Shown: positions 8,028 to 16,568 of the stretch, piece by piece | Layout: each line of letters starts with the position of its first letter | How positions within the stretch are numbered: the first letter of the stretch is position 1 | Assembly (NCBI RefSeq): GCF_011043775.1 | Contig: NZ_JAAKXY010000005.1 | Coordinates: 186,001-250,000 of the forward strand | Direction: 5' to 3' | Source: Natronolimnobius sp. AArcel1 | GTDB lineage: Archaea > Halobacteriota > Halobacteria > Halobacteriales > Natrialbaceae | DNA: 64,000 nucleotides | Made by a program: the position numbers and the translations under genes | Notes under the pieces: generated by a model | What the model was told of the DNA's origin: nothing | Database searches by the model: none | What the model saw: only the letters and a program-made list of their open reading frames with translations

Positions 8028-8952
8028 GTCGGAGGGAAAGACACCGTCTATTGCGGTTGTCGGAAGCTATAATGTTGGGTTGACGATGCGTGTCCCACAG
8101 TTTCCTATTCCGGGCGAGACGGTCATCGGCGAGGGATTCGCCGAAGGTCCTGGCGGAAAGGGATCGAATCAGGCAATCGCTGCGAGTCGACTCGGTGCGG
8201 AGACAACATTCATCGGCCGTGTTGGAACTGACCGCTACGGCGACGACGCGTTCGATCTCTGGGAGCAAGAGGGAATCGACACCTCACAAGTCAGCCGGGA
8301 TGCAGAGGCCCATACGGGTGCTGGCTTCGTGCTCGTCGACGCCGAGGGAGAAAACGAGATTACGGTCGCACCCGGTGCAAACGCGACGTTGTCCGCGCAT
8401 CACGTCGATGACGCTGCCGATGTCATTGCTGAAAGTGATGTGTTGCTCGTCCAGTTAGAGATTGAAACGGATCCGATCGAACGCGTACTCGAGGTGGCTG
8501 CGAGCAACGATGTCGAGGTCGTGTTGAATCCGGCACCGGTACGGGATCTCGATCCGGCGGTACTCGACCAAGCGGCGTACCTCACACCGAATCAAAATGA
8601 GGCTCGCTCGCTCGCGGGAATTGATCCAGAAGACGAGGTTGCTGATCGAGCGATCGCCGAACAACTCTCAGAGCAGGTGGATGGGACAGTCGTGATGACC
8701 GTAGGGAGCGATGGAGCACTGCTCGTCGACGAGGCAGTAACTGCTGTTGATGCCCCGACGGTTGACCCGGTTGACACTACTGGTGCGGGTGATGCGTTCA
8801 ATGGTGCCTTTGCAGTTGGATTGGCATCCGGAATGACCCAAACTACGGCCGCCCATTTTGCGTGCGCTGCGGGAGCGTTGACCGTGACTGCGTCGGAGGT
8901 TGTCCCTGGGTTGCCGACACGGGACGCTGTTGAAGAGTTACATTCTAGTTGA
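8014..8952 (+). CDS. rbsK: PfkB-family sugar kinase, ribokinase-like
   Basis: ATP-dependent sugar kinase of the ribokinase branch, about 312 residues. Visible motifs: the sugar-binding GPGGKGSNQA, the ATP/anion-hole signature DTTGAGDAFNG with catalytic Asp, and LTPNQNEA. In E. coli ribokinase the first motif is GSINADH, whose Asp contacts the sugar hydroxyls; here the equivalent segment reads GSYNVGL, with Gly in place of that Asp. That argues for a substrate other than ribose, and the adjacent deoC-like gene makes a deoxypentose attractive. ATG 8014 (MASTESEGK) lies inside the end of deoC, so the two are translationally coupled. Followed by 190 bp and the sugar importer operon. Confidence 0.9.
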   Translation: MASTESEGKTPSIAVVGSYNVGLTMRVPQFPIPGETVIGEGFAEGPGGKGSNQAIAASRLGAETTFIGRVGTDRYGDDAFDLWEQEGIDTSQVSRDAEAHTGAGFVLVDAEGENEITVAPGANATLSAHHVDDAADVIAESDVLLVQLEIETDPIERVLEVAASNDVEVVLNPAPVRDLDPAVLDQAAYLTPNQNEARSLAGIDPEDEVADRAIAEQLSEQVDGTVVMTVGSDGALLVDEAVTAVDAPTVDPVDTTGAGDAFNGAFAVGLASGMTQTTAAHFACAAGALTVTASEVVPGLPTRDAVEELHSS

Positions 8953-9084
8953 ACGGCCTCGTGCGCTTTCAGTCATTTTATCTTCTCAATCTTACCCAAG
9001 AGTGTACAGGATTAATTAAACTTATTCCCCAAAACAACCGTTTTCGCCCGCTGTTTCTTTTTCCGACGACGTATAGTGGCTATG

Positions 9085-9107
9085 TTATCGGCAGCCTGGT
9101 GCGATAA
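9085..9107. promoter_or_regulatory. inverted repeat upstream of the sugar-binding protein promoter
   Basis: TTATCG (9085-9090) and CGATAA (9102-9107) flank an 11-nt spacer just upstream of the TATA-like box at 9112-9121. The position overlaps where the BRE and an operator would sit. Short arms, so this is tentative. Confidence 0.35.
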
Positions 9108-9111
9108 TAAC

Positions 9112-9121
9112 AATATTTATT
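9112..9121 (+). promoter_or_regulatory. TATA-like box for sugar ABC operon 1
   Basis: The AT-rich stretch ATATTTATTA ends about 25 nt before the ATG at 9146, the distance expected for a leaderless haloarchaeal transcript. This decides between the ATG at 9122 and that at 9146 in favour of 9146. Confidence 0.55.
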
Positions 9122-9145
9122 ATGATACTCCCGCTTGTCTGTGCT

Positions 9146-10330
9146 ATGCCACCGGATGACAAGAGCAGAGTCAACATACGGCTCGGGAAGGGCGTGTCTC
9201 GGCGAGATGTCATGCGTCAAGTCGGCGCAGCGAGTGCCGTTGGGGCTGCTGCCGGACTCGCCGGCTGTACCGATCTCGTCTTTCAGGAAGATTCCGACGA
9301 TGATGATACACCGGCAGGCGGCAACGGTGGGAACGGGAACGGCGACGTGCCCGATTTCCAACTTGTCGAACTGATTCCGCCACCGACCGACCTCGACTAC
9401 GAGAGCGAGTGGGAGGAGATGGACGTGAGCATGGTCACCCACGATGCTGCCACGTCCTTCTTCGATCCCGCAATTGCCGGCTTGCACGACGCCGCCCAGC
9501 AACTCGGTTGGAGCGCGAACTTCACTGGCCCGACCGGCGGCGAAGACGTCGAAGAACAGGTCCAGATCCTCGAGTCGACGGTCGATGCAGGACCGGACGT
9601 GATCATCACGACGGTTATCGATGAGAACGCCTACGATGCGGTGATTGAGGAGGCACTTGATAACGACATCGTCGTGATGTTGTACAACACCAACGCCTGG
9701 TCGGTCGATGACATGCAAGACCGCTTCGGTCGGACGCTGCCATACACGGGACAGGACAACTACGCTGCTGGGTACGTGGTTGGTCTTGAAGCAGCTGATC
9801 GACTCGAGAGCGAGGACGGCCAGGTAACAATCGCGACCTGTTGTCCCGGTCACTCTGCGCTTGGTGAGCGGGCAGACGGAATCGAAGCCGCACTCGAGAA
9901 CGAGACGGATGTAAGCACGGAGGTACTCGACATCACCGACGACTCCAACGAGGGGATTACACGCCTCGAAGATCACATCACAGCCGAAGATGACATTCTG
10001 GCCATCCTTGGGACCGATGCGTACACGTGGTTCATCGCGGAAGCGCTCGAGGCCCAGGGTGTCGAAGACGAGATTATGGGCGGCGGGTTCGACCTCGAGG
10101 AGCCGACGATGGAGGCGATCGAAAACGGGATCATGGAGTTCACGATCGGACAGGACCCCTTCTCACAGGGGTACGTCCCGACGATGCTCGCCTGGCTCTA
10201 CATGGAACGAGGTATTCCACCCAAAGACTACCGAACCGGCGCGGAAGTCATCGACCAGGAGAACATCGACTTCGCCTTAGAGCGAGATGATTGGTCGACG
10301 CTGATGGACTGGCAGGACGACAACTACTAG
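9146..10330 (+). CDS. CUT2-type sugar-binding lipoprotein (Tat exported)
   Basis: Substrate-binding protein of a ribose-type (CUT2) ABC importer, anchored outside the membrane. The N-terminus has a Tat twin arginine (GVSRRDVMRQV), a hydrophobic stretch (GAASAVGAAAGLAG) and a lipobox ending in Cys (GLAGC), then an acidic glycine/asparagine linker before the binding domain. The remainder matches the periplasmic-binding-protein type 1 fold: VSMVTHDAATSFFDPAIAGLHDAAQQLG, GPDVIITTVIDENAYD, and a C-terminal DPFSQGYVPTMLAWLY that is typical of ribose/ruminose binders. About 394 residues. It is the first gene of a three-gene importer unit and follows the kinase gene, so it probably supplies the sugar for that module. 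Confidence 0.92.
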   Translation: MPPDDKSRVNIRLGKGVSRRDVMRQVGAASAVGAAAGLAGCTDLVFQEDSDDDDTPAGGNGGNGNGDVPDFQLVELIPPPTDLDYESEWEEMDVSMVTHDAATSFFDPAIAGLHDAAQQLGWSANFTGPTGGEDVEEQVQILESTVDAGPDVIITTVIDENAYDAVIEEALDNDIVVMLYNTNAWSVDDMQDRFGRTLPYTGQDNYAAGYVVGLEAADRLESEDGQVTIATCCPGHSALGERADGIEAALENETDVSTEVLDITDDSNEGITRLEDHITAEDDILAILGTDAYTWFIAEALEAQGVEDEIMGGGFDLEEPTMEAIENGIMEFTIGQDPFSQGYVPTMLAWLYMERGIPPKDYRTGAEVIDQENIDFALERDDWSTLMDWQDDNY

Positions 10331-10365
10331 CGCGTCCGCCAAACTTCATTTCAGACACCTATAAC

Positions 10366-11172
10366 ATGAGTTCCAATTCACCCGTTATTCAGACGCAAGG
10401 ACTGACAAAAGAGTTCGGTACGATCAAAGCCGTCAATAACGTCGATTTCAGCGCCGAAGAGGGCGAGATCATGGCGATCGTCGGTGACAACGGTGCGGGC
10501 AAATCGACGCTCATTAAGATGCTCTGTGGCGTCCTCGAGCCGACCGAGGGCGAGATATTCGTTAGAGGTGAGAGCGTCTCCTTTGACGACTACAACGATG
10601 CCCGACAGATGGGTATCGGCACGGTCTATCAGGATCTCGCGTTGACACACAGTCAAACCGTTGCCTCGAACGTGTTCCTCGGAAACGAACCGGTTCGGGA
10701 GGGAATCGCCGGTCGACTCGGACTGGTCGACAAAGAGCGAATGAACAGAGAGGCCACGGAGGCACTTGAGAAAGTCAAGATTCCAGTTGACCCGAACTCA
10801 CAGGTGAGAAACCTCTCGGGCGGCCAACAACAGGCAGTCGCAATCGCTCGCGCACTCCAGTTCAATCCGGATATCCTGATCATGGACGAGCCGACGAGTG
10901 CACTGTCAATCGAGGGTGTCAGAAACGTACTCAACGTTGTCAACACACTTCGAAAGGAGGGAATCTCGATCATCCTCATCAGTCACAACATCGAGGAAGT
11001 GCTCGGAATCGCCGACCGGATTTCGGTGCTTCATCAGGGTGAACTCATGGGCGTGCTCGATGCGAAAACGTCCGACCGTGAGGATATCGTCCTCAAGATG
11101 ATGGGCGGCAAAGAGTCGGGTCAGGCGGCCCCGCTCGAGGATATTAGAGATGATGGGAGGTCCACAGCATGA
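10366..11172 (+). CDS. Sugar ABC transporter ATP-binding protein (single domain)
   Basis: ATPase of the CUT2 importer, cytoplasmic face of the membrane. Walker A is GDNGAGKST, the signature is LSGGQQQ, Walker B is ILIMDEPTSAL, and the switch His follows in ISHNIEEVL. The protein has 268 residues and only one ABC domain, whereas classical RbsA has two fused copies, so the functional unit should be a homodimer. The ATG at 10366 (MSSNSPVIQTQGLTKEF) is chosen; the open frame extends upstream through the end of the previous gene but that part has no family match. Spacing to the binding protein is 35 bp and it overlaps the permease by 4 bp (ATGA). Confidence 0.94.
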   Translation: MSSNSPVIQTQGLTKEFGTIKAVNNVDFSAEEGEIMAIVGDNGAGKSTLIKMLCGVLEPTEGEIFVRGESVSFDDYNDARQMGIGTVYQDLALTHSQTVASNVFLGNEPVREGIAGRLGLVDKERMNREATEALEKVKIPVDPNSQVRNLSGGQQQAVAIARALQFNPDILIMDEPTSALSIEGVRNVLNVVNTLRKEGISIILISHNIEEVLGIADRISVLHQGELMGVLDAKTSDREDIVLKMMGGKESGQAAPLEDIRDDGRSTA

Positions 11173-12206
11173 GCGAAGAGACAAGTAAGCCGGGTAGTGG
11201 CGGTGGTGGCGGTGCATCTGCCACTGTTCGCGGCCCCTCGACGCTCATTGGCCGGCTCACCTCACGTCGCGAAGCCGGCGTGTTGTTCGGATTTATTGTC
11301 CTGTACGGCATCATTGCAGTGAGTCGACCGGATATCTTCTTTAGCTGGGGAGATATCTCTGGCGTTACGTTCCGGCTGTTCCGCACAGCGTCGATCTACA
11401 TCATCATCGGCATCGGGATGAGCTTCCTCATCATCAGTGGCGAGTTCGACCTCTCTGTGGGGTCAATGTTCGCTGTCGGCGGGCTTTCGTTCGCCATGCT
11501 GATTCAGGACTTCCAGTTGACCGTCTTTGCGGCGATGGTCGTTGTCCTGCTGATCGCTGCCGGCGTTGGCGTGACTAACGGTGTGATCGTCACGAAGATT
11601 GGTGTTCCTTCGCTGATTGCGACGATCGGCATGCTCAGCGTCCTCAGGGGGGTTGCGCTCTCGATAACCGACGGCTCGTGGGGCGTCCCGCGAGATAATT
11701 CCGCTATCCACCTGCTCGGCGGCACGACAGAGGTCTTCGGTGTAAGTGTTGCCCATCAGGTAGTCTGGGCGCTCTTGCTGGTGATCGCATTCGGGTTCGT
11801 CCTTCATCAGACGCGCTTTGGCTACCACATCTACGCCGTGGGTGACGATCAGGATGCAGCCGAGAAGACGGGGATCAACGCCGACCGGGTGAAGATCTTG
11901 AACTTCGTCATCGTCGCCATGCTGGCAGCACTGGCCGGCATGATCAGCATCTCCTACTACGGGTCGATGTTCGCCTCGAGTGGGGCAACCTACGAACTGC
12001 TGATCATCGCTGCGGTGGTCATCGGCGGGACCAACCTCTTCGGCGGTGAAGGGACGCTCTCGGGGATGGTCCTCGGGGCACTCGTAATCGCCATCATCCC
12101 GCAAGTGCTCGTCCTGAACGGCATGAGCGTCGACATCCAGGAATTACTGACCGGCGTCATCATCATCGTCGCCGTCGTCCTGGACATCATCTTCCGCGGG
12201 CGCTAA
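11169..12206 (+). CDS. Sugar ABC transporter permease (RbsC-like)
   Basis: Membrane subunit of the CUT2 importer, 345 residues with about eight to ten helices. The family motif is visible as SGEFDLSVGSMFAVGG (consensus GGIDLSVGS) and the cytoplasmic loop that meets the ATPase as YAVGDDQDAAEKTGIN. A glycine-rich N-terminal segment (GSGGGGGAS) precedes the first helix. It overlaps the ATPase gene by 4 bp, so ATPase and permease are translated together. The next gene on the strand (12243) starts 36 bp later and may share the transcript. Confidence 0.94.
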   Translation: MSEETSKPGSGGGGGASATVRGPSTLIGRLTSRREAGVLFGFIVLYGIIAVSRPDIFFSWGDISGVTFRLFRTASIYIIIGIGMSFLIISGEFDLSVGSMFAVGGLSFAMLIQDFQLTVFAAMVVVLLIAAGVGVTNGVIVTKIGVPSLIATIGMLSVLRGVALSITDGSWGVPRDNSAIHLLGGTTEVFGVSVAHQVVWALLLVIAFGFVLHQTRFGYHIYAVGDDQDAAEKTGINADRVKILNFVIVAMLAALAGMISISYYGSMFASSGATYELLIIAAVVIGGTNLFGGEGTLSGMVLGALVIAIIPQVLVLNGMSVDIQELLTGVIIIVAVVLDIIFRGR

Positions 12207-12242
12207 CGCCCTCGGGAACCCGATTTATTCACGCTGCAATTT

Positions 12243-13043
12243 ATGGCTGCATTCAGACTCAGACAACCGACATACACCGGTGAGAATCGCTGTGGAGCTT
12301 GCACCGCCGTCAACGTCGCGATCAGTGTGCTCGTGGGCGGTGTGCTCGCAATGAGCTGGCCGATTGCAGGGATCGCGTTCGTCGCGCTCGCGCTCGTCAT
12401 CATCTACTTGCGGGGCTATCTCATCCCCGGGACACCGACGCTCACACAACGGTACGTCCCACAACCCGTCTTGAATTGGTTCGGGAAACAGCCCGCAGTA
12501 CCGGCCGAGGACGACTCAACTCTCGAGCCGAACCCGGACGGTAACGCGAGTGTCGAGTCCATCCTCGAGTCGTTTGTCGTCGAATGCGAAGACGTCGATG
12601 ACCTCTGTCTCGAGGAGTCGTTCCGAGCCGACTGGCGCGAGGAGATGGCCCGTCTACGCCGAACTGACGGCGGGACAGCGCGCCTTGCGAGCGAACTCGG
12701 GGTCGAACCGGCACGTCTCGAGACCGAGACGACCGAGAACCGATTCGCTGTCGCGGTCGACGGGACGCAGGTCGCCCGCTGGAACTCGCAGCCGGCGTAT
12801 CTAGCGGATATCGCCGCCATCGTCGTGCTCGGTGAGCGCGACGACGACTGGGCGACGCTCGAGGAAGCAGAACGGAGTCGCACGCTCGCGACACTTCGGT
12901 CGTTTCTCGAGCACTGTCCCGCCTGTGACCAGCCACTGGCTGCGGCCGACGAAAGCGAGCGATTTTGCTGTGGCGGTGAGCAGACGCTCACGCTCCAGTG
13001 TGAGGCATGTGAGGTTGCCGTTTTCCGGACGACACACGCCTGA
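12243..13043 (+). CDS. Membrane-anchored zinc-ribbon protein of unknown function
   Basis: I do not recognise a named family. The 266-residue protein starts with CGAC, then two hydrophobic helices (about residues 24-60) and the loop YLIPGTPTLTQRYVP, an acidic soluble region, and a C-terminal zinc-ribbon-like part with CPAC, FCCGG and CEAC. It is therefore likely an integral membrane protein with a cytosolic domain that can hold zinc. It follows the sugar permease by 36 bp on the same strand, so co-transcription with the importer is likely, but an unrelated housekeeping role is equally possible. The converging CoA-transferase gene begins 13 bp downstream of its stop. Confidence 0.72.
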   Translation: MAAFRLRQPTYTGENRCGACTAVNVAISVLVGGVLAMSWPIAGIAFVALALVIIYLRGYLIPGTPTLTQRYVPQPVLNWFGKQPAVPAEDDSTLEPNPDGNASVESILESFVVECEDVDDLCLEESFRADWREEMARLRRTDGGTARLASELGVEPARLETETTENRFAVAVDGTQVARWNSQPAYLADIAAIVVLGERDDDWATLEEAERSRTLATLRSFLEHCPACDQPLAAADESERFCCGGEQTLTLQCEACEVAVFRTTHA

Positions 13044-13056
13044 GACGGAAACAGAA

Positions 13057-14262
13057 TTACTCTGGAGTGTCGTCCGCGTCGGCGACGACCACGTCGTTTT
13101 CGACCAGTTCGTCGACTTCCTCGTCCGTGTAGCCGCGCTCGAGTAAGACCGTACGCGTATCCTGTCCAAGCGCCGGTGGCGAGTGACGCACGTCGCCCCC
13201 GCTTTCGGAGAGCTTCGCGGGAAAGCCGGTCGTCTTGAACGACTCGCCGTCGGGTCGCTCGATCTCGAGTATCATGTCGTTGTGCTGGACCTGTGGGTCC
13301 GATTCCACCTCAGTGAGGTCGCGTGCGACGCTCGCTTGCACGTCGGCATCGACGAGGTCGTCGACGATCTCCTCGGCGCGGTGGTCGGTCGTGTAGGTTT
13401 CGATCAGATCGTGGATCTCGTCTCGATGCTCGAACAGTTCCTGTTGGTCCTCATATGCCTCGAGTTCGGGCAGGTCGAACGTCTCAGCGATGCGCTCCAT
13501 CGGCGACATGCCAATCGCGACGTGGCCGTCGCTGGCCTCGTAGATGCCATATGGCGGGTACAGGTAGGCATGTCCGTGCGTCTTTTCCCCGCGCGGGAGG
13601 CCTTCCTCGAGGTTCATCGCGAAGGTGAGTTCGTTACACTGGCGATCAACGGCGGCGTTGAGCAGGCTCGTTTCGACGCGCTGGCCCTCGCCGGTTCGTT
13701 CGCGGTGATAGAGTGCCTCGACGGTGTGCATCGCGGCTAGCGTGGCTGTGTGTTCGTCGACGACGACAGTGCCGGCTGGCGTCGGCGGATCATCGTTTCG
13801 GCCCGTATAGGAGGTGAGGCCAGTCATCGCTTGGTAGATGAGGTCCTGGCCGGGTCGGTTCGCGTACGGTCCCGATGAGCCATAACCGGAGATTTCGACG
13901 AAGATGATGTCTGGATTCACCTCAGTCACCTCGTCGTAACTCAGCGACAGGCGCTCCATCACGCCGGGACGGAAGTTGTGGATTAACACGTCCGCGTCCT
14001 CGATAATGTCTGTCGCGATCTGATGGCCCTCGTCGGTTTTCAGATCAATGGCCACGCTTCGCTTGTTCCGATTCATCGTTAGATAGCCCACACCGTTCCC
14101 CTCGAGCGTCTGACCGCGGTAACTCATCGTCCGCTGAACCTCACCCGCAGGATGCTCGAGTTTGATCACGTCTGCACCCATATCTCCGAGTTTCTGGGCT
14201 GCCCATCCGCCAGCCATTAGCTGTGTAAAATCAGCTACTGTGACATCTGCTAACGATTGCAT
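13057..14262 (-). CDS. CaiB/BaiF (class III) CoA-transferase
   Basis: Moves CoA between acyl-CoA and a free carboxylic acid by the class III (formyl-CoA transferase) mechanism. The family N-terminus is clear: VTVADFTQLMAGGWAAQKLGDMGADVIKLEHP, followed by NRNKRSVAIDLK, and the catalytic Asp is expected in the GQDLIYQAMTGL segment (PGQD). Start at 14262 (MQSLADVTVADF) fits the family; the longer open frame to 14337 adds a basic, proline-rich stretch with no family match. About 401 residues. It is divergent from an IclR gene 209 bp away and resembles the second CoA-transferase at 28604-29806, so the pair may act on related acids. The acid is unknown. Confidence 0.92.
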   Translation of the reverse strand: MQSLADVTVADFTQLMAGGWAAQKLGDMGADVIKLEHPAGEVQRTMSYRGQTLEGNGVGYLTMNRNKRSVAIDLKTDEGHQIATDIIEDADVLIHNFRPGVMERLSLSYDEVTEVNPDIIFVEISGYGSSGPYANRPGQDLIYQAMTGLTSYTGRNDDPPTPAGTVVVDEHTATLAAMHTVEALYHRERTGEGQRVETSLLNAAVDRQCNELTFAMNLEEGLPRGEKTHGHAYLYPPYGIYEASDGHVAIGMSPMERIAETFDLPELEAYEDQQELFEHRDEIHDLIETYTTDHRAEEIVDDLVDADVQASVARDLTEVESDPQVQHNDMILEIERPDGESFKTTGFPAKLSESGGDVRHSPPALGQDTRTVLLERGYTDEEVDELVENDVVVADADDTPE

Positions 14263-14440
14263 ACTGGTAGCTATTCGCGTGATGGTAGGTAAAGCATTGG
14301 GGTTAGTAGGTAATTGCCTCTGTGGAAATACGCTCATAGTGGCTGCTCACCCCCACTACCCGCTAGACTATCTCTCCGCCGTCACGATCTCGAGGTGATT
14401 CTGTCGGCCCAGTTCACCCGGGCGTTCAGTCATTCCAAAT

Positions 14441-14450
14441 TATTATATGG
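14441..14450 (+). promoter_or_regulatory. TATA-like box for the IclR gene at 14472
   Basis: TATTATATGG is centred about 26 nt before the ATG at 14472, consistent with a leaderless transcript. Confidence 0.5.
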
Positions 14451-14471
14451 GTAGTTACTGTCTAGCGTGAT

Positions 14472-15239
14472 ATGAGCGATCCGCCCAAAAATCCAGTTAA
14501 GTCGATTCAACGAGCTGTGGCTCTCCTTTCGGTGCTTAAAGAAACCGGTGGTGCGCGTATTGTCGATCTTGAGGAGCGTGTCGATCTCTCGAAGGCGACG
14601 ATACATAGCTATCTGGCGACGCTCGAGGAGGCTGGCTTCGTCGAAAAAGATGGTGTCACGTATCGGCTCGGGTTGGCGCCGCTGACACTCGGTGGGTATG
14701 TCCGGGATCACGACCCGCTGTACATGGCTGGGCGTGACGGCGCTGATGAACTCGCTGAGCAAACGGGCGAACTGGTCGCGTTGATGACCGAGTGGAACGG
14801 CCGGTCGACGTACCTGTACCAGACATCGGGCGATCAAGCACTTGCGATGGACTCACACCTCGGCGTCCAGTTGCCGATGCACTGTACCGCTGCAGGGAAG
14901 GCGATTCTCGCAGAACTACCTCGTGATCAAATAGACGCGATTATCGAGAGACACGGACTTCCAGCCTGGACCGCGAACACGATTACTGACCGTGAGCATC
15001 TTCTCGCAGAACTCGAAGAGATTCAGTCCCGGGGTGTCGCTTTCGATGATGAAGAGCGAATTACCGGCTTGCGTGGTGTCGGTGTGCCGGTAACAACTGA
15101 TGACTCGCTGCTCGGTGCAATTGCCCTCGCGGGCCCTGTCAACCGGCTACAAGGAACGCGATACTGGGAGGATTTACCGGAACAGTTGACAAAAATCGAA
15201 CGAATGATCGAGGTGAAAGCGACGTATCCGCCGGCGTAG
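14472..15239 (+). CDS. IclR-family transcriptional regulator
   Basis: Cytoplasmic DNA-binding regulator, 255 residues. The N-terminal winged helix reads SIQRAVALLSVLKETGGARIVDLEERVDLSKATIHSYLATLEEAGFV and the effector domain contains the typical QLPMHCTAAGKAILAELP and FDDEERITGLRGVGVPV. It is very similar in layout to the regulator at 25087 (both have the DDEER motif near residue 190). It diverges from a CaiB/BaiF CoA-transferase and precedes the aldose-epimerase-like gene and the two Gfo/Idh/MocA genes, so it is the likely controller of one or both. A TATA-like box lies at the leaderless distance from the ATG. Confidence 0.94.
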   Translation: MSDPPKNPVKSIQRAVALLSVLKETGGARIVDLEERVDLSKATIHSYLATLEEAGFVEKDGVTYRLGLAPLTLGGYVRDHDPLYMAGRDGADELAEQTGELVALMTEWNGRSTYLYQTSGDQALAMDSHLGVQLPMHCTAAGKAILAELPRDQIDAIIERHGLPAWTANTITDREHLLAELEEIQSRGVAFDDEERITGLRGVGVPVTTDDSLLGAIALAGPVNRLQGTRYWEDLPEQLTKIERMIEVKATYPPA

Positions 15240-15428
15240 GCACACGTTTGGCTATACCGAACGGCTCCGTCTTTGGTCACTTCCTGTGCGACTCACACGC
15301 ATTCTATTACAGCGGTACATATGTAATCATGCTCAGCAGTAGTGAGCACTGTGATCGGTTGTTCGGCCATTCCAAACGTCGTGACACGGGGGTGTCCTTT
15401 TTTTACCATGGGGCGCGAGTGAACGCGC

Positions 15429-16502
15429 ATGTCTGCCCGTCAGACTGCGCCGCGAATTGATGATGCATACACCTATCACGGCATTGACGCCGTTCTCCTC
15501 GAGAACGCGCATCTCCGCGTCTTGGTCCTTCCCGGGAAGGGTGGGGATATTCTTGAATTCCGTGATAAACAGACTGATGTCGATGTCCTGTGGCACGCCG
15601 ACCACGAGTGGATGCCACCTGATACTGGGACGGTTCCTGAACCGGAATCTGCGTCCTGGCTCGATCACTATCCCGGTGGCTGGCAACTCAATCTTCCGAT
15701 CGCTGGCACTGTTACGGATGATAACGTTCCGTATGGGCTCCACGGCGAAAGCGCCCTCATCCCGTGGTCGTACACGACTTCGACTACCGATGATGCCGTG
15801 GTACTCGAGTTACAGACTGACCTGTTGCGATATCCATTCGCACTCGAGCGGACGCTGACGCTTTCAGCCACGGACCCAACACTCGAAATTACCGAGCGCG
15901 TGACCAACGAGGGGGGCGTTGATCTTGAGTACATCTGGCAACAACATATTGCGCTCGGGCAGCCATTGATTGGACCAGGTGCACGACTTGATGTCCCGAC
16001 CAGTATGGGCCAGGTCGCGGAGTATCGGCCGGGCCACGAGAACGCGCGACTCGAGTCCGGAGCGACCTTCGAGTGGCCCGATGCACCGGGAACCGACGGC
16101 ACGATGATCGACCTCCGCCAGTTCCCGCCACTCGATTCGACGATCCATGATGTGGCGTACGCGACCGACCTCGAGGCAGGCTGGTTTGCCGTCACGAATC
16201 CCGATCTCGACGTTGGCTTCTGTTTTACCTTCCCCACTGATCCGTTCGAGTGTCTCTGGTACTGGCAACCATTCGGTGGTCACGCCGAAGCGCCCTACTG
16301 GAACCGTAACTACAACGTTGGCCTCGAGCCGACAACCGCCTATCCGGCTGTCGACGTTCCCGCTGCCCAGCGAGACAACGGGACGATGAAAACGCTTGGC
16401 GCGGGAGAGACGCTCGAGGCATCGTTTGTTGCCCGCACCTACCATGATGTCGCGTCTGTGCGCGCTGTCGACGCGGACGGCACCATTCATGAAGACATGT
16501 GA
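15429..16502 (+). CDS. Aldose-1-epimerase-like (galactose mutarotase fold) protein
   Basis: A 357-residue beta-sandwich protein of the galactose-mutarotase superfamily. Recognisable are the N-terminal strand (LRVLVLPGKGGDILEF), the WQLNLP segment, the LHGES segment that corresponds to the catalytic His region of aldose 1-epimerases (NVPYGLHGESALIPW), and the late region WYWQPFGG. It probably interconverts anomers of a sugar or acts on a related substrate; the branch is not the classical GalM, and a DUF4432-like assignment is possible. No signal peptide, so cytoplasmic. It stands 190 bp after an IclR gene and 66 bp before two oxidoreductase genes on the same strand, which fits a sugar oxidation unit. 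Confidence 0.75.
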   Translation: MSARQTAPRIDDAYTYHGIDAVLLENAHLRVLVLPGKGGDILEFRDKQTDVDVLWHADHEWMPPDTGTVPEPESASWLDHYPGGWQLNLPIAGTVTDDNVPYGLHGESALIPWSYTTSTTDDAVVLELQTDLLRYPFALERTLTLSATDPTLEITERVTNEGGVDLEYIWQQHIALGQPLIGPGARLDVPTSMGQVAEYRPGHENARLESGATFEWPDAPGTDGTMIDLRQFPPLDSTIHDVAYATDLEAGWFAVTNPDLDVGFCFTFPTDPFECLWYWQPFGGHAEAPYWNRNYNVGLEPTTAYPAVDVPAAQRDNGTMKTLGAGETLEASFVARTYHDVASVRAVDADGTIHEDM

Positions 16503-16544
16503 TACAATGGCATAGCTTGATTATGTTACTCAGCGTACACGGTC

Positions 16545-16561
16545 CACCAGGGTTCCTGGTG
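16545..16561. promoter_or_regulatory. short perfect inverted repeat before the oxidoreductase pair
   Basis: CACCAGG (16545-16551) and CCTGGTG (16555-16561) are perfect 7-bp arms around GTT, ending 7 bp before the ATG at 16569. It could be an operator, a translation-control hairpin or the terminator of the upstream gene. Confidence 0.35.
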
Positions 16562-16568
16562 TGTTACC

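Noticed and set aside
9080-9976. 298-codon antisense frame opposite the first sugar-binding protein
   Set aside because: A shadow of the sense gene, which has signal, lipobox and domain motifs.
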